Assembly (NCBI RefSeq): GCF_013009345.1
Contig: NZ_JABELE010000012.1
Span: 1 to 64,000 of the forward strand
Origin: Acinetobacter geminorum
GTDB taxonomy: Bacteria > Pseudomonadota > Gammaproteobacteria > Pseudomonadales > Moraxellaceae
DNA: 64,000 bases
Direction of reading: 5' to 3'
Shown here in pieces: positions 50,469 through 60,027 of the stretch. The position numbers and the translations under genes were made by a program. The notes beneath the pieces are model-generated. The model saw only the letters and a list, made by a program, of their open reading frames with translations, did no database searches and was not told the DNA's origin. Within the stretch, counting starts at the first letter, position 1. Every line of letters begins with the position of its first letter.

Positions 50469-52820
50469 TTATTTTTTTGCTGCAACCATCTGCTTATAAA
50501 CATCTCGGAAAATCTCATAATCAATAAATTCATTATGTTCAGGTTTTAAATTCTGAATTGTTTTTTCCGTAAGTTGCTGTTTGCGAGCAGCGATATAAAC
50601 TTTACCTAAAATATCAGCTGTTTCTGACAACAAGTGTTTTTCTTCGTCAGAACTACCATTTTGTTTTTCAAACTCTAATTGATACTGTTTTGAGAAAAGC
50701 TCTGCAGGTTGCTTATATTGTTTCTGTAGTTTTTGCCATGCTTCACGCCCAGCTTCACCTTGTATTGTTGTGATCACAATATGGTCCACAGCTCGGCCTA
50801 AGTCATTATCAAATTGGTCTTCTTGCTCAAGATGATGCTTTTTCTGCAACGCCTCAATACGTTCTAAAGCTTTACCTTGTGGGTTATAGGTTTCCTCTTC
50901 AGAGAACCAGTAAGCATAAACCTCGGCAATTTCTTGCAACTGTTGAACTGAATAATAATGAATATATGACGGTTTTTCGGCAGTCAATTTTGCAATAAAC
51001 ACAGCCTTATACGTCTTGTCATAAGCATGTGTTGCATCATAAGTTTGGTTAGCCAACAGCGCCAGAGTCGAGTCTAAATCTTGTACATCGCTATGAGCGC
51101 CAACTGGATGCTCAGAAACATCACTCTGCCCAAGTTTTTCACTAAACCCTTTTATGAAGTTTTCAAATAAAGAACCTTTGCTTGCTTCTGCAACTGATTT
51201 AGCTTGTTTAAGTTGCTGCTGATTAATTGGGGTCGCTTTACCATAATTGAGAATTTGCATGTCTGCTTTAATATTAAAGCGATGGTTAAATTCAGCTGGT
51301 GTATACGCAATATCATAATCCGCATTGACTAAACGGCCCTTTTCATCCAGTCCGACATCAATCGCAACCGGATTTCTTTGTTTTGGTAAAGCTTGTTCAA
51401 TTTCTGCCTTATGCTTGATCCATAGAGCTTTGAATGCCTCATCATTAACAAACTGGTTTTGATCATAAGCAGCAAAAGTTTGTTTCAATGCAACTTGACG
51501 AGCTTTAATCTGAGTTTTTTCGGTATTTACAGCACTCTGATCAAGCACATCAATACCGTAAATTTGACAGTAATTAATATCACCTAAGGCAACTGGACTT
51601 TTTTGAGACTGTAATTCAACACACTGATCTTCTGTAAGTGAAGCCACTTCTTCATCTTGCGTGACTTCTTCAGCATCTGCTACAGCAACATCTTCGGATT
51701 GTTCGGCTTGGGCCGTATCAGAAGCTTCCTCTTCAACTGCCCCATCTTGAGCTGCACTTGATTGGTCTTCATCACCATATTCAGAATCTAAGGCATTACC
51801 AAAATGAGCATTAATAAGTGAATAAAGTTGCTGGCTAACTGCGGCTGCATCTTCAGAAGAAACTTTTTGCCCATCAGCATTACCCTCTTTACTCTTCGCT
51901 TCCGAAGCAGCTAATTCAGTTGCTATAGTTTCGGCAATCTTTTCTTCATCAAAACCAAAAACATTTTTTTGCAGATATTTAGCATTGACCTGACTATAAA
52001 GCTCTGATTGTAGCAATAACGCTTCAACCGTATCTTTTAAACGAATTTTTTCTACAATTCCTGCTTTACGCTCAGCGTCACTAACTGATAAACGCTGTAA
52101 ATTTTGTGGTTCAGCCAAACGATAAGATACAGCGCCAGAAGCTTTCGCATATTCAACGAATTTCTTCATATCGACATTCGTAAACAGATTTTTATACTTT
52201 GAAAAATCCACATACGCTAAATTATTTTGATTATCTTTATTGACCAGATAAGGCATTAATCCAAAATAATTAACGTAAAATTTATAATCTTTCAGATCAA
52301 GTACCATTGGCAATTTTGCCTGTACCAAAAGTGTCGGTTTTTCATACCTTGCTGTAAGGTTTAAAGACCCCATTTTTTGACGATAATGAACCGAACCATC
52401 GTAACTAAATTCAAGATCATTTAATAAATTAATTAATACGGCGTTTACTTTTTCTGAGCGTGATTCACCAGAAATACCCGAATCCGTCTGCTCATTTGCA
52501 ATTGCGGCATACAGCGCCTGCTTCTGTTTTTTATTCAAATTAATTTTTTGTTCACGTAAATATTGATCTACTTTTTTTTGCACTGCAGCATCTAGCTGCG
52601 CTGTTTTTTCTACATTATTTATTTTTTTTGACTGGTTTGGATCAACACTAACTTTAAAATTCCCACGATAGTCATAGCTTGGGTATTCATACATTGCATT
52701 CATACCCTGAATGACTTTTTGATCTAACTGAGTAGATGCTACAGATGGACGTAGGTTATGCTGCGCACAAGCGGTCAAACCCAAACTAAACAAACATAAA
52801 CTGAGATATTTTAAATACAT
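50469..52820 (-). CDS. Large predicted lipoprotein of unknown function, 783 aa
   Basis: The protein has a lipoprotein signal peptide with lipobox LTAC (Cys18). The N-terminal half (about 45-300) is beta/alpha mixed with aromatic-rich segments such as LMPYLVNKDNQNNLAYVDF. Next comes a very acidic low-complexity stretch (about 345-405, many Glu/Asp/Ala/Ser). A helical, Gln-rich C-terminal half follows, with two Cys near the junction (ECVEL-type DQCVELQ and INYCQIYG) that may form a disulfide. I recognise no enzyme or known family; it looks restricted to Acinetobacter-like genomes. It is transcribed alone, divergent from the dehydrogenase gene. Confidence 0.85.
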   Translation of the reverse strand: MYLKYLSLCLFSLGLTACAQHNLRPSVASTQLDQKVIQGMNAMYEYPSYDYRGNFKVSVDPNQSKKINNVEKTAQLDAAVQKKVDQYLREQKINLNKKQKQALYAAIANEQTDSGISGESRSEKVNAVLINLLNDLEFSYDGSVHYRQKMGSLNLTARYEKPTLLVQAKLPMVLDLKDYKFYVNYFGLMPYLVNKDNQNNLAYVDFSKYKNLFTNVDMKKFVEYAKASGAVSYRLAEPQNLQRLSVSDAERKAGIVEKIRLKDTVEALLLQSELYSQVNAKYLQKNVFGFDEEKIAETIATELAASEAKSKEGNADGQKVSSEDAAAVSQQLYSLINAHFGNALDSEYGDEDQSSAAQDGAVEEEASDTAQAEQSEDVAVADAEEVTQDEEVASLTEDQCVELQSQKSPVALGDINYCQIYGIDVLDQSAVNTEKTQIKARQVALKQTFAAYDQNQFVNDEAFKALWIKHKAEIEQALPKQRNPVAIDVGLDEKGRLVNADYDIAYTPAEFNHRFNIKADMQILNYGKATPINQQQLKQAKSVAEASKGSLFENFIKGFSEKLGQSDVSEHPVGAHSDVQDLDSTLALLANQTYDATHAYDKTYKAVFIAKLTAEKPSYIHYYSVQQLQEIAEVYAYWFSEEETYNPQGKALERIEALQKKHHLEQEDQFDNDLGRAVDHIVITTIQGEAGREAWQKLQKQYKQPAELFSKQYQLEFEKQNGSSDEEKHLLSETADILGKVYIAARKQQLTEKTIQNLKPEHNEFIDYEIFRDVYKQMVAAKK

Positions 52821-53077
52821 AACCTTTTTTAAAACCTTATCGCTTTATCTTTTTAGCAAAACTTGCTAAAAATAAGAAAATTAGTTGTTTTTTCACATAA
52901 AAGTATAAGTCCTGAATGTAGCAGAAATTATAATTTCAGGTGTATTTATTTTCGACAAAATTCGCTTTTCTGACATTTCTTTCGGGTGCGATTAACATTG
53001 TATTTTTATCATGCGAGTGAATAATCAAATCATCGATACAGATAATCCCACAATGATTCAAAATTAGGATTAAAGCC

Positions 53078-54901
53078 ATGCCAGCATATAAAGCCCCGCT
53101 ACACGATATCCGCTTCTTAATGAATGAAGTACTAGATTACCCTGCTCACTATAAAACTTTATCAAATGGTGAAAATGCAGATCCAGATACTGTTGATATG
53201 ATTCTTGAAGGTGCGGCAGATTATTGTGAAAACGTATTGTCGCCACTTAACCAATCTGGTGATGAAGAAGGTTGCCATTTTGACAACGGTGAAGTAACTA
53301 CTCCTAAAGGCTTTAAAGAAGCTTATGACCAATTCGTAATGGGCGGTTGGCAAGGTCTTTCTTACCCAGAAGAATTTGGTGGTCAAGGCCTTCCTATGTC
53401 TTTAAACCTGATTAAATCAGAGATGATGGGTACTGCAAACTGGTCATTTACCATGTACCCAGGTTTAAGTTCTGGTTGTATGAACACTATTTTGCAATTC
53501 GGGACTGATGAGCAAAAACAAACATATATGCCTAAGCTTGTTGAAGGCACTTGGAGCGGCACAATGTGCTTAACCGAACCTCAATGTGGTACAGACTTAG
53601 GTCAGGTAAAAACTAAAGCTGAACCTCAAGCAGACGGTAGTTACAAAATCACCGGTACAAAAATCTTCATTTCTGCTGGTGAACATGATTTAACTGAAAA
53701 CATCATTCACATCGTACTTGCACGCCTTCCGGATGCACCTGCTGGTACTCGCGGTATCTCATTATTCATCGTACCAAAATTCATGCCTACAGCTGATGGC
53801 GGTGTTGGTGAACGTAATACAGTCGCTTGTGGTTCAATCGAACATAAAATGGGGATCCGTGCATCTGCAACTGCGGTACTCAACTTTGATAATGCAACAG
53901 GCTACTTAATTGGTGAAGTAAACAAAGGCCTACATGCAATGTTTACCTTCATGAATACAGCACGTATTGGTACTGCTGTTCAAGGTATTGCACACGCTGA
54001 GTTATCTTTCCAAGGCGCATTACCATATGCCAAAGATCGTATGTCAATGCGTGCGCTTTCTGGTAAAAAAGATCCAGATAAAGTTGCTGATGCAATCATT
54101 CACCATGCAGACGTACGCCGTATGCTGTTAACTCAAAAAGCAATCGCTGAAGGTGGTCGCTCTATGATTTACTACGCTGCTCAAATCGCTGACAAAATGA
54201 CAGATGCTTTAGCACGTGGTGATCAAGCTGCTTTTGAAGACTACGATGATAAACTTGGTTTCTATACACCAATTTTAAAAGGTTTCTTAACTGAACTTGG
54301 TTTAGAAGCTGCTAACCACGGTATGCAAGTTTACGGTGGCCATGGCTACATTAAAGAATGGGGTATGGAGCAAATCGCACGTGATGCACGTATTGCGACT
54401 TTGTATGAAGGAACAACTGGCGTTCAAGCACTCGACTTGATTGGCCGTAAAGTGTTGTTAAGTTCAAAAGGTAAAGTAGTTCGTGAATACACTGCTGAAA
54501 TCCTAAAATTCTGTGCTGCCCATGCACGTAATAAATATTTACGTCGTTTTGCTTGGGACTTAACTAAGCTTTGTGCTCAGTGGAACACTTTAACAGTTCG
54601 TATCATGCTTGCTGCACGTAAAGACCGTGACATCGTATCTTCTGCTTCTGTAGATTTCTTGATGTTCTCAGGTTACGTGATGATGGCTTATTTCTGGGCT
54701 CAACAAGCTGTGGTTGCTTCTGAAAAATTAGAAGCAGGTAACGGCCAAGAAACTGCTGAGTTCTATAAAGCAAAAATCAAAGTTGCTGATTTCTACTTTG
54801 ATCGTTTATTGCCACGCGCTCAAGGTCATGCAGAATCGATGGTGACTACATCTCGCACATTAACATCATTACCAGTGGAACACTTTAGCTTCGATTACTA
54901 A
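53078..54901 (+). CDS. Acyl-CoA dehydrogenase, FadE-like with C-terminal extension
   Basis: The 607-residue flavoprotein has CLTEPQCGTDLGQVKTKA for FAD and substrate binding, HGGHGYIKEWG-type QVYGGHGYIKEWGMEQ, and the catalytic-Glu motif LYEGTTGVQALDL. The extra 140 C-terminal residues match the extension found in many proteobacterial beta-oxidation dehydrogenases. It catalyses the first oxidation of fatty acyl-CoA. An AGGA Shine-Dalgarno precedes the ATG and the unit is monocistronic. Confidence 0.93.
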   Translation: MPAYKAPLHDIRFLMNEVLDYPAHYKTLSNGENADPDTVDMILEGAADYCENVLSPLNQSGDEEGCHFDNGEVTTPKGFKEAYDQFVMGGWQGLSYPEEFGGQGLPMSLNLIKSEMMGTANWSFTMYPGLSSGCMNTILQFGTDEQKQTYMPKLVEGTWSGTMCLTEPQCGTDLGQVKTKAEPQADGSYKITGTKIFISAGEHDLTENIIHIVLARLPDAPAGTRGISLFIVPKFMPTADGGVGERNTVACGSIEHKMGIRASATAVLNFDNATGYLIGEVNKGLHAMFTFMNTARIGTAVQGIAHAELSFQGALPYAKDRMSMRALSGKKDPDKVADAIIHHADVRRMLLTQKAIAEGGRSMIYYAAQIADKMTDALARGDQAAFEDYDDKLGFYTPILKGFLTELGLEAANHGMQVYGGHGYIKEWGMEQIARDARIATLYEGTTGVQALDLIGRKVLLSSKGKVVREYTAEILKFCAAHARNKYLRRFAWDLTKLCAQWNTLTVRIMLAARKDRDIVSSASVDFLMFSGYVMMAYFWAQQAVVASEKLEAGNGQETAEFYKAKIKVADFYFDRLLPRAQGHAESMVTTSRTLTSLPVEHFSFDY

Positions 54902-54921
54902 TCATTGTTAAATAGTGAAAC

Positions 54922-54954
54922 GAAAAAGAGCGCAATATAAATTGCGCTCTTTTC
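54922..54954. terminator. Bidirectional terminator
   Basis: GAAAAAGAGCGCAAT / ATTGCGCTCTTTTC with loop ATAA separates the dehydrogenase gene from the convergent lipoprotein gene. Confidence 0.93.
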
Positions 54955-54968
54955 ATATAAAGAGGTAT

Positions 54969-55616
54969 CTATTCTTTAGTTAAAACATAAGCCTGATTTG
55001 GAACAAAATAGTTTTGCTCTAAAAATTCACGATTTTTTCCATAGTCGCTATAAAGTAATTTTTCTAAATTTGTGATCAATCTTTGATTTGAATCAAGATT
55101 AAAATAAAAATTAACTTTAGATAATGGACATTGAATCGTTAACTCACGCTCTTTTTCATCTACTTTCCAATTTAGAGTAGGACATAACTGATTTACAGCA
55201 GCACTTTTAGCACCGTCCTTACTTCCCACACTACCAAAATGGACAACATTCCAATAAGCTGACCCATTTGGTAATAAATTTAAAATATATTCTGCTTCGC
55301 CTGATTCACAATCAGCAAAAGCATCCTCGCATGAAATACGAGTGTGATATCGCCCTACATATTGCAATGAGGCTGCGTTTAATTTTTGGGTTTGATCTGA
55401 GGTATCTTCAGGTAAAAAAGTTCGTCCAGCGACATAATCCAATGTTTTTATAGACGTACTACTTTTTATTAAGTTTTCTTCATGATTAGAACTTGTAGTT
55501 GAGTGATCTTTTGAGTTGGTATGGCTTATATCGCAAGCACTGAGTGTCATGCACATCGCAGCCACTACAACCACATGCTTAACTGAAAAACGAGACCACT
55601 TCAAAGACATATACAT
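54969..55616 (-). CDS. Predicted lipoprotein, 215 aa
   Basis: The signal peptide ends in lipobox LSAC (Cys28). A Ser/Thr/His-rich linker (about 30-50) leads to a beta-rich domain, YVGRYHTRISCEDAFADCESG, then EYILNLLPNGSAYW, with paired Cys residues. The Cys pair followed by a Glu-containing strand faintly recalls the N-terminal NlpE fold, but I cannot confirm it. The start may be the third codon (second ATG). The 242-bp gap upstream shows nothing beyond a plausible promoter region. Confidence 0.75.
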   Translation of the reverse strand: MYMSLKWSRFSVKHVVVVAAMCMTLSACDISHTNSKDHSTTSSNHEENLIKSSTSIKTLDYVAGRTFLPEDTSDQTQKLNAASLQYVGRYHTRISCEDAFADCESGEAEYILNLLPNGSAYWNVVHFGSVGSKDGAKSAAVNQLCPTLNWKVDEKERELTIQCPLSKVNFYFNLDSNQRLITNLEKLLYSDYGKNREFLEQNYFVPNQAYVLTKE

Positions 55617-55858
55617 TATTCACAGATAACAGCAACAGCTCTATTTACACTTCAAATCAAGTATTAGCTGATTGCCGCTTTAAACTCTTAAGCCCTGAAA
55701 GGGTGCATTTTAGTAGATGTTAGTTTCGTTCATTTCAATCCTTTACATATTTTAACTATTTTACTTTTTAAAGGACTTTAAACCCGTTATTTCGTCTCCA
55801 TATTTTTATTAAGCAAGAGCAATAGCTTCTTGTAACTTTTATCTTTAAGGAGAATTAG

Positions 55859-56113
55859 ATGGCCAGTTCTGGTTTATATCGCTCGAACCGACACAGCATG
55901 ATCGCCGGTGTAATGGGTGGTATTGCTGAACGTTTTGGTTGGAACGTAACTTTATTACGTGTCATTTTTGTTTTGATCTCAATTATGAGTGCTGCCTTTC
56001 CAGGAATTTTAGTTTATCTGGTTTTATGGTTAGTGATTCCAAAAAAACAGCCAGAACATATTGAAGGCTATCGACAATCCGTCCGAACAGTAAATGAAGA
56101 ACAAGTACGTTAA
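55859..56113 (+). CDS. PspC-domain protein
   Basis: The 84-residue protein has a PspC domain: GLYRSNRHSMIAGVMGGIAERFGW (by its ends), VTLLRVIFVLIS and a hydrophobic helix LVYLVLWLVIP. PspC proteins sit in the inner membrane and respond to envelope stress in bacteria with the phage-shock system. No pspA or pspB lies nearby, so this is an orphan. AAGGAG precedes the ATG with good spacing. Confidence 0.88.
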   Translation: MASSGLYRSNRHSMIAGVMGGIAERFGWNVTLLRVIFVLISIMSAAFPGILVYLVLWLVIPKKQPEHIEGYRQSVRTVNEEQVR

Positions 56114-56128
56114 TTAATAACTTTGGTC

Positions 56129-56167
56129 GCTACGGTTGCAGCCCCTAATCAACCGTAGCTTTTTTTA
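56129..56167 (+). terminator. Terminator of the pspC-like gene
   Basis: GCTACGGTTG (56129-56138) pairs with CAACCGTAGC (56150-56159), followed by eight T. Confidence 0.93.
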
Positions 56168-56176
56168 TTCTAAAAA

Positions 56177-57304
56177 TTATAACTTTCGATTTAACTGTTG
56201 CTGTAATGCAGCAATCATATCTGCACGGCTAATCATTCCTATAAGCTTGCGATCTTCAACCACAGGAATGTAATTAAAAGACTTTTCAACAAAGTATGGC
56301 ACCAAATCTTGAATAGGTTGAGTTGGCAGTACGGTAATCACTCTACGGCTCATAATTTGTTTTACATAATGCTGCCAAGAATTTCTTGGGTCGGCTGCGC
56401 CTTTAAACCATTCTACGACTTCATATAACGCTAAAGTTCCGACCAAATGATTTTCTGTATTTACTACAGGTAGGCTCATTAAGTTCACTTGTTTAAACTT
56501 ATCGAGTGCCTGATGAATATCATCATCTTCATGTAGTTTAATCACATCACGGCTCATAATATCCTGACAGATATATTTATTTACCATACGCTCATTGGCA
56601 TGTTCCTGAGCTTCTAAAATGATTTTTTCTAAGTCGTATTGGCTAATATCTAAAAGTTCAGTGTGATGCCCTAATGCATACTCAATATCTTTCGGCTGAA
56701 TCGATACTTTTTGAGTTGGCGTTGGGTCCTTACTTCGCTCATTTAAATGCGCGGTAACCGGATAATGTCGCCCAATCAATCGATTAAAGAAAACAGCAAA
56801 CCCAAGTAGAAGTAACGAATTGAGTAAAACTGGATAAAAAATAAAGTAAAAGCCCAACTTATGAATTGTGGCCCCACCTAGTACTGCTGTAATCGCAACC
56901 GCTCCACTCGGTGGGTGCAAAGAGTCGGTGGTCATCATTAAAAAAATGGCAAAAACAACTGCAACACTAAAAGCTGTGGTTAAATCCGGAATCCACTGCG
57001 CACAAGCAACCCCAATAATTCCAGCCAACGTATTACCGACAATAACATTCCATGGTTGGGCCAAAGGACTAGTCGGCACAGCAAACAATAGAACAGATGA
57101 GGCGCCCATTGGGGCGATGTACCATGCATTAATTCCACCGAGAACATACCAGCTAATTAAGGAGGAAATTGCTAAACCACACAAAGCCCCAATACCGCAA
57201 AGTAACCGTTCTTTTAAGGGTAAAACTTTAAAATTTGGCTTTAAAATCTGTAACCATTCTCGCTGTATAACACTCACAGTACACCTTAGGGGATATGCCG
57301 TCAT
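56177..57304 (-). CDS. HPP-family membrane protein with two CBS domains
   Basis: The 375-residue protein has an HPP transmembrane domain of four or five helices (about 30-175, with APMGASSVLLFAVP and TDSLHPPSGAVAITAVLGG). A linker and two CBS domains follow (about 245-300, CQDIMSRDVIKLHEDDD; about 312-370, IMSRRVITVLPTQP). Plant and cyanobacterial HPP proteins can transport nitrite; CBS domains usually sense adenosine nucleotides. The transported substrate here is unknown. Confidence 0.85.
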   Translation of the reverse strand: MTAYPLRCTVSVIQREWLQILKPNFKVLPLKERLLCGIGALCGLAISSLISWYVLGGINAWYIAPMGASSVLLFAVPTSPLAQPWNVIVGNTLAGIIGVACAQWIPDLTTAFSVAVVFAIFLMMTTDSLHPPSGAVAITAVLGGATIHKLGFYFIFYPVLLNSLLLLGFAVFFNRLIGRHYPVTAHLNERSKDPTPTQKVSIQPKDIEYALGHHTELLDISQYDLEKIILEAQEHANERMVNKYICQDIMSRDVIKLHEDDDIHQALDKFKQVNLMSLPVVNTENHLVGTLALYEVVEWFKGAADPRNSWQHYVKQIMSRRVITVLPTQPIQDLVPYFVEKSFNYIPVVEDRKLIGMISRADMIAALQQQLNRKL

Positions 57305-57409
57305 TTATAACGGGCAAAAGTATACGCCCAAAGCCACATAAAGTGCATTTAAATTATACCTTTTAACTATCAGAAAACTTATTAAACCTATTCTTACTAT
57401 TCTAAAACT

Positions 57410-58207
57410 TTAATATTCCATCAATTTTTCATTTAAATAACGCCAATAACGCTTCGGCAAATATTGCACATGAAGTTTTATATTTTGCCGTTCAGTAATA
57501 TTAACGCTCTTAAAATAATCCTTCCAAAGCTGATCATATAAAACTTCCTGCTCATCAAGCTCAAGCTGAAAGCTTTGGCTCATTCCATTTTTTAAATTAC
57601 GATCAACATCCGAGGCTTCTAATGAAACTTCATGTATTTCACGTAAATCATAATAGATTCCAAACTTGCGTTGTTCGTCATAAATAAGCCAACGTTGATC
57701 TTGATAACGCCGTTTAAAATGAGGCTGAATAAGCGGTAAAACATTAAAATCAGGACGTACTAAACTTAAAAAAAGTTCATCCTTGGTTTTCTTAAACCGA
57801 ATAAAAGCCTCCATCCGATGCTTCTCTCGCCCGACCTTTTTCGTCCACTGCGCAATCGCTAAAACACTAGGATTTGAATAATCTTTTTCAATGGAAACAT
57901 GGCTAGTAAACACATAGATACAATAATCAAATAAGTGCTGATAGGCGTCTAAAGATTCAGATAAAGAGGCAAAATAAAATTGTTTTAACGAAGATGGTGA
58001 AAGCTTTTTTTGTAGCGCTGACCAAACACGTTCAGCATGCCGTTCGTTATTTGCAACCTCAATTTTATCGGCAAATAAGCCATGTTGAGCTGCATTATTT
58101 AAACAGAGCCTGACCTGTAATTCTTTAAATTGAAATGCACGAAAAACACAGCTCAGCAGCCCAACCATTGAACCATCAAAATAGTAAGCCACTTCCTCAT
58201 TAAACAT
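57410..58207 (-). CDS. Putative DNA-repair protein (TIGR03915/DUF4130 family)
   Basis: The 265-residue protein starts MFNEEVAYYFDGSMVGLLSCVF, the hallmark YxxDGSxxGLLS N-terminus of the family. It continues with the typical RMEAFIRFKKTKDELFLSLVRPDFNVLPLIQPHFKRRYQDQRWLIYDEQR region (RMEAFIRF and HFxxRY quoted as landmarks). It lies 2 bp after the radical-SAM gene and is surely co-translated. Family members occur alone or fused to a UdgX-type uracil-DNA glycosylase; here it is alone. Biochemical role unknown. Confidence 0.85.
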   Translation of the reverse strand: MFNEEVAYYFDGSMVGLLSCVFRAFQFKELQVRLCLNNAAQHGLFADKIEVANNERHAERVWSALQKKLSPSSLKQFYFASLSESLDAYQHLFDYCIYVFTSHVSIEKDYSNPSVLAIAQWTKKVGREKHRMEAFIRFKKTKDELFLSLVRPDFNVLPLIQPHFKRRYQDQRWLIYDEQRKFGIYYDLREIHEVSLEASDVDRNLKNGMSQSFQLELDEQEVLYDQLWKDYFKSVNITERQNIKLHVQYLPKRYWRYLNEKLMEY

Positions 58208-58209
58208 GG

Positions 58210-59472
58210 CTAAAACCCAAGGCTTAATTGTGGCGAGAGTTGCTGCACATATTTCGAGGAACCCTGCGTTAAAATCTGTTGCCGAATGTAGCCAGAAGAT
58301 AGTTCTTTTTGGAATTTTGGACTGTCTTCGCAGCGAATAAAGAATTTTGCACGCTGATAGGCCACGCCTAGTTTTTTTAATAAATCAATATGGATTTTTC
58401 CAAAACGGCGAGCTTGCACAATTTTCTTCGCCGATTTCACACCAATGCCTGGTACACGCAAAATCATCCGATAATCAGCACGATTTAAATCTACCGGAAA
58501 CTGTTCGGGATGCCTTAATGCCCAGCTTAATTTTGGGTCTACATCAAGGTCTAAGTTTGGGTGTTTTTCATTGACGATTTCATTAACCTCAAAACCATAA
58601 AAACGCATCAACCAATCGCTTTGATAGAGTCGGTTTTCACGAAGTAATGGCGGTGCAGAACCTACTGCGGGTAAATAATTATTTTCATTATTAATTGGGA
58701 TATAGCCAGAAAAATAGACGCGTTTGAGTTTAAATTCTTTGTAGTGCTTGTCTGCCATAAACAAGACATCTTGGTCTGACTCTTGATGAGCACCAACAAC
58801 CATTTGCGTAGTCTGCCCTGCCGGCACATATTTCGGTACATGCTTAATGATTTGCCGTTCATCTTTAAGCTGAATCAGTCTATCACGGACCAAACCTAAA
58901 TCTTTTTGCACTTCCTGATGTGATTTTTCTGGTGCAAAAGTTTTTAGACCAATTTCGGTCGGCATCTCTAAATTAATACTCATCCGGTCAGCATATAAAC
59001 CTGCTTCATGAATCAGTTCAGGAGATGCCCCCGGAATGGTTTTTAGATGAATATAACCATTAAAGTTTTCTTCAAGACGCAACTTCTTTACGACTTGAAG
59101 CATACGCTCCATCGTGTGATCTGCCGATTTAAAAATGCCTGAGCTTAAAAATAAGCCTTCGATATAATTACGGCGATAAAAATTAATGGTTAAATCTACA
59201 ACCTCTTGCACCGTAAATGCTGCACGTTGGACGTCATTGGAACGGCGTGAAACGCAATAGGCGCAATCAAAAATACATACATTACTAAATAGAATTTTTA
59301 AGAGAGATACACAGCGGCCATCTTCAGTATAGCTATGGCAAATTCCTGAATGGCTGGCATCTCCTAAACCTTTATCTTTATTTTTACGGTCACTGCCACT
59401 TGATGAACAAGACACATCATATTTAGCAGCATCAGCAAGAATCTGTAGTTTTTCCCGAATGCGATCAGACAT
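58210..59472 (-). CDS. Putative DNA modification/repair radical SAM protein (TIGR03916)
   Basis: The 420-residue protein has a radical-SAM cluster motif CIFDCAYC (Cys66, Cys70, Cys73, pattern Cx3Cx2C). Conserved blocks include GLFLSSGIFKSADHTMERM and HLKTIPGASPELI. A C-terminal helix-hairpin-helix (ILRVPGIGVKSAKKIVQARR, about 340-360) indicates DNA binding. The combination of radical chemistry, HhH and the DUF4130 partner suggests repair or modification of DNA, as the family name says, but no activity has been shown to my knowledge. Confidence 0.9.
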   Translation of the reverse strand: MSDRIREKLQILADAAKYDVSCSSSGSDRKNKDKGLGDASHSGICHSYTEDGRCVSLLKILFSNVCIFDCAYCVSRRSNDVQRAAFTVQEVVDLTINFYRRNYIEGLFLSSGIFKSADHTMERMLQVVKKLRLEENFNGYIHLKTIPGASPELIHEAGLYADRMSINLEMPTEIGLKTFAPEKSHQEVQKDLGLVRDRLIQLKDERQIIKHVPKYVPAGQTTQMVVGAHQESDQDVLFMADKHYKEFKLKRVYFSGYIPINNENNYLPAVGSAPPLLRENRLYQSDWLMRFYGFEVNEIVNEKHPNLDLDVDPKLSWALRHPEQFPVDLNRADYRMILRVPGIGVKSAKKIVQARRFGKIHIDLLKKLGVAYQRAKFFIRCEDSPKFQKELSSGYIRQQILTQGSSKYVQQLSPQLSLGF

Positions 59473-59581
59473 ATCAAACGACTCATTTATGGCATCGTTT
59501 AAAAAATATCATTTTGCATTCTTAAATTTAATCCAGTGAAGTACGCTCGGCGTCATGAGGTGACGTTTAAAATAATCCGCC

Positions 59582-59998
59582 TTAATTAACATATTCTTCT
59601 AGTTGCTTTACACGCTCGGCATACTCTTGCATTGGGCAATATGAATACATCGGTGAGCCAATGTATGAGCCTGCATTACTACATTCCTGATCTACATAAG
59701 CTTTCCAAAGTCTCTGAGATTTTAAAATATCTTGGTAACGTTCTGGCTGTTTGTATTCTTCGCTTTGTGTACGAATTTGATCAATCAGAGCAACAATTTT
59801 TTCTTCATAAGTCTTTTTAGCTCGTTCAGAGCAACTATGCACAACCATGTTATTAATACTCTCGAGCTGCATTTCTTTAATAGTCTGCTCTACACATTGG
59901 TTGTATTCATCTTGCTCGTCAGCATCAGTCTGCGCATATAGCCATGGACTACAAAAAAGACTGGATAAAACAATGAGTTTGCAGCAAAATTTCAGCAT
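59582..59998 (-). CDS. LprI-type lysozyme-inhibitor-like secreted protein
   Basis: The 138-residue protein has a signal peptide (MLKFCCKLIVLSSLFCSPW, cleaved near LYA-QT). Its helical domain has the LprI signature: LKSQRLWKAYVDQEC, then GSPMYSYCPMQEYAERVKQLEEY, with Cys residues that pair with those in YNQCVEQ and VHSCSER. LprI of Mycobacterium inhibits lysozyme, while most members are uncharacterised. It would be periplasmic. Confidence 0.8.
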   Translation of the reverse strand: MLKFCCKLIVLSSLFCSPWLYAQTDADEQDEYNQCVEQTIKEMQLESINNMVVHSCSERAKKTYEEKIVALIDQIRTQSEEYKQPERYQDILKSQRLWKAYVDQECSNAGSYIGSPMYSYCPMQEYAERVKQLEEYVN

Positions 59999-60027
59999 AA
60001 TTTATTCTCGATTCTATAATTTTTAAT

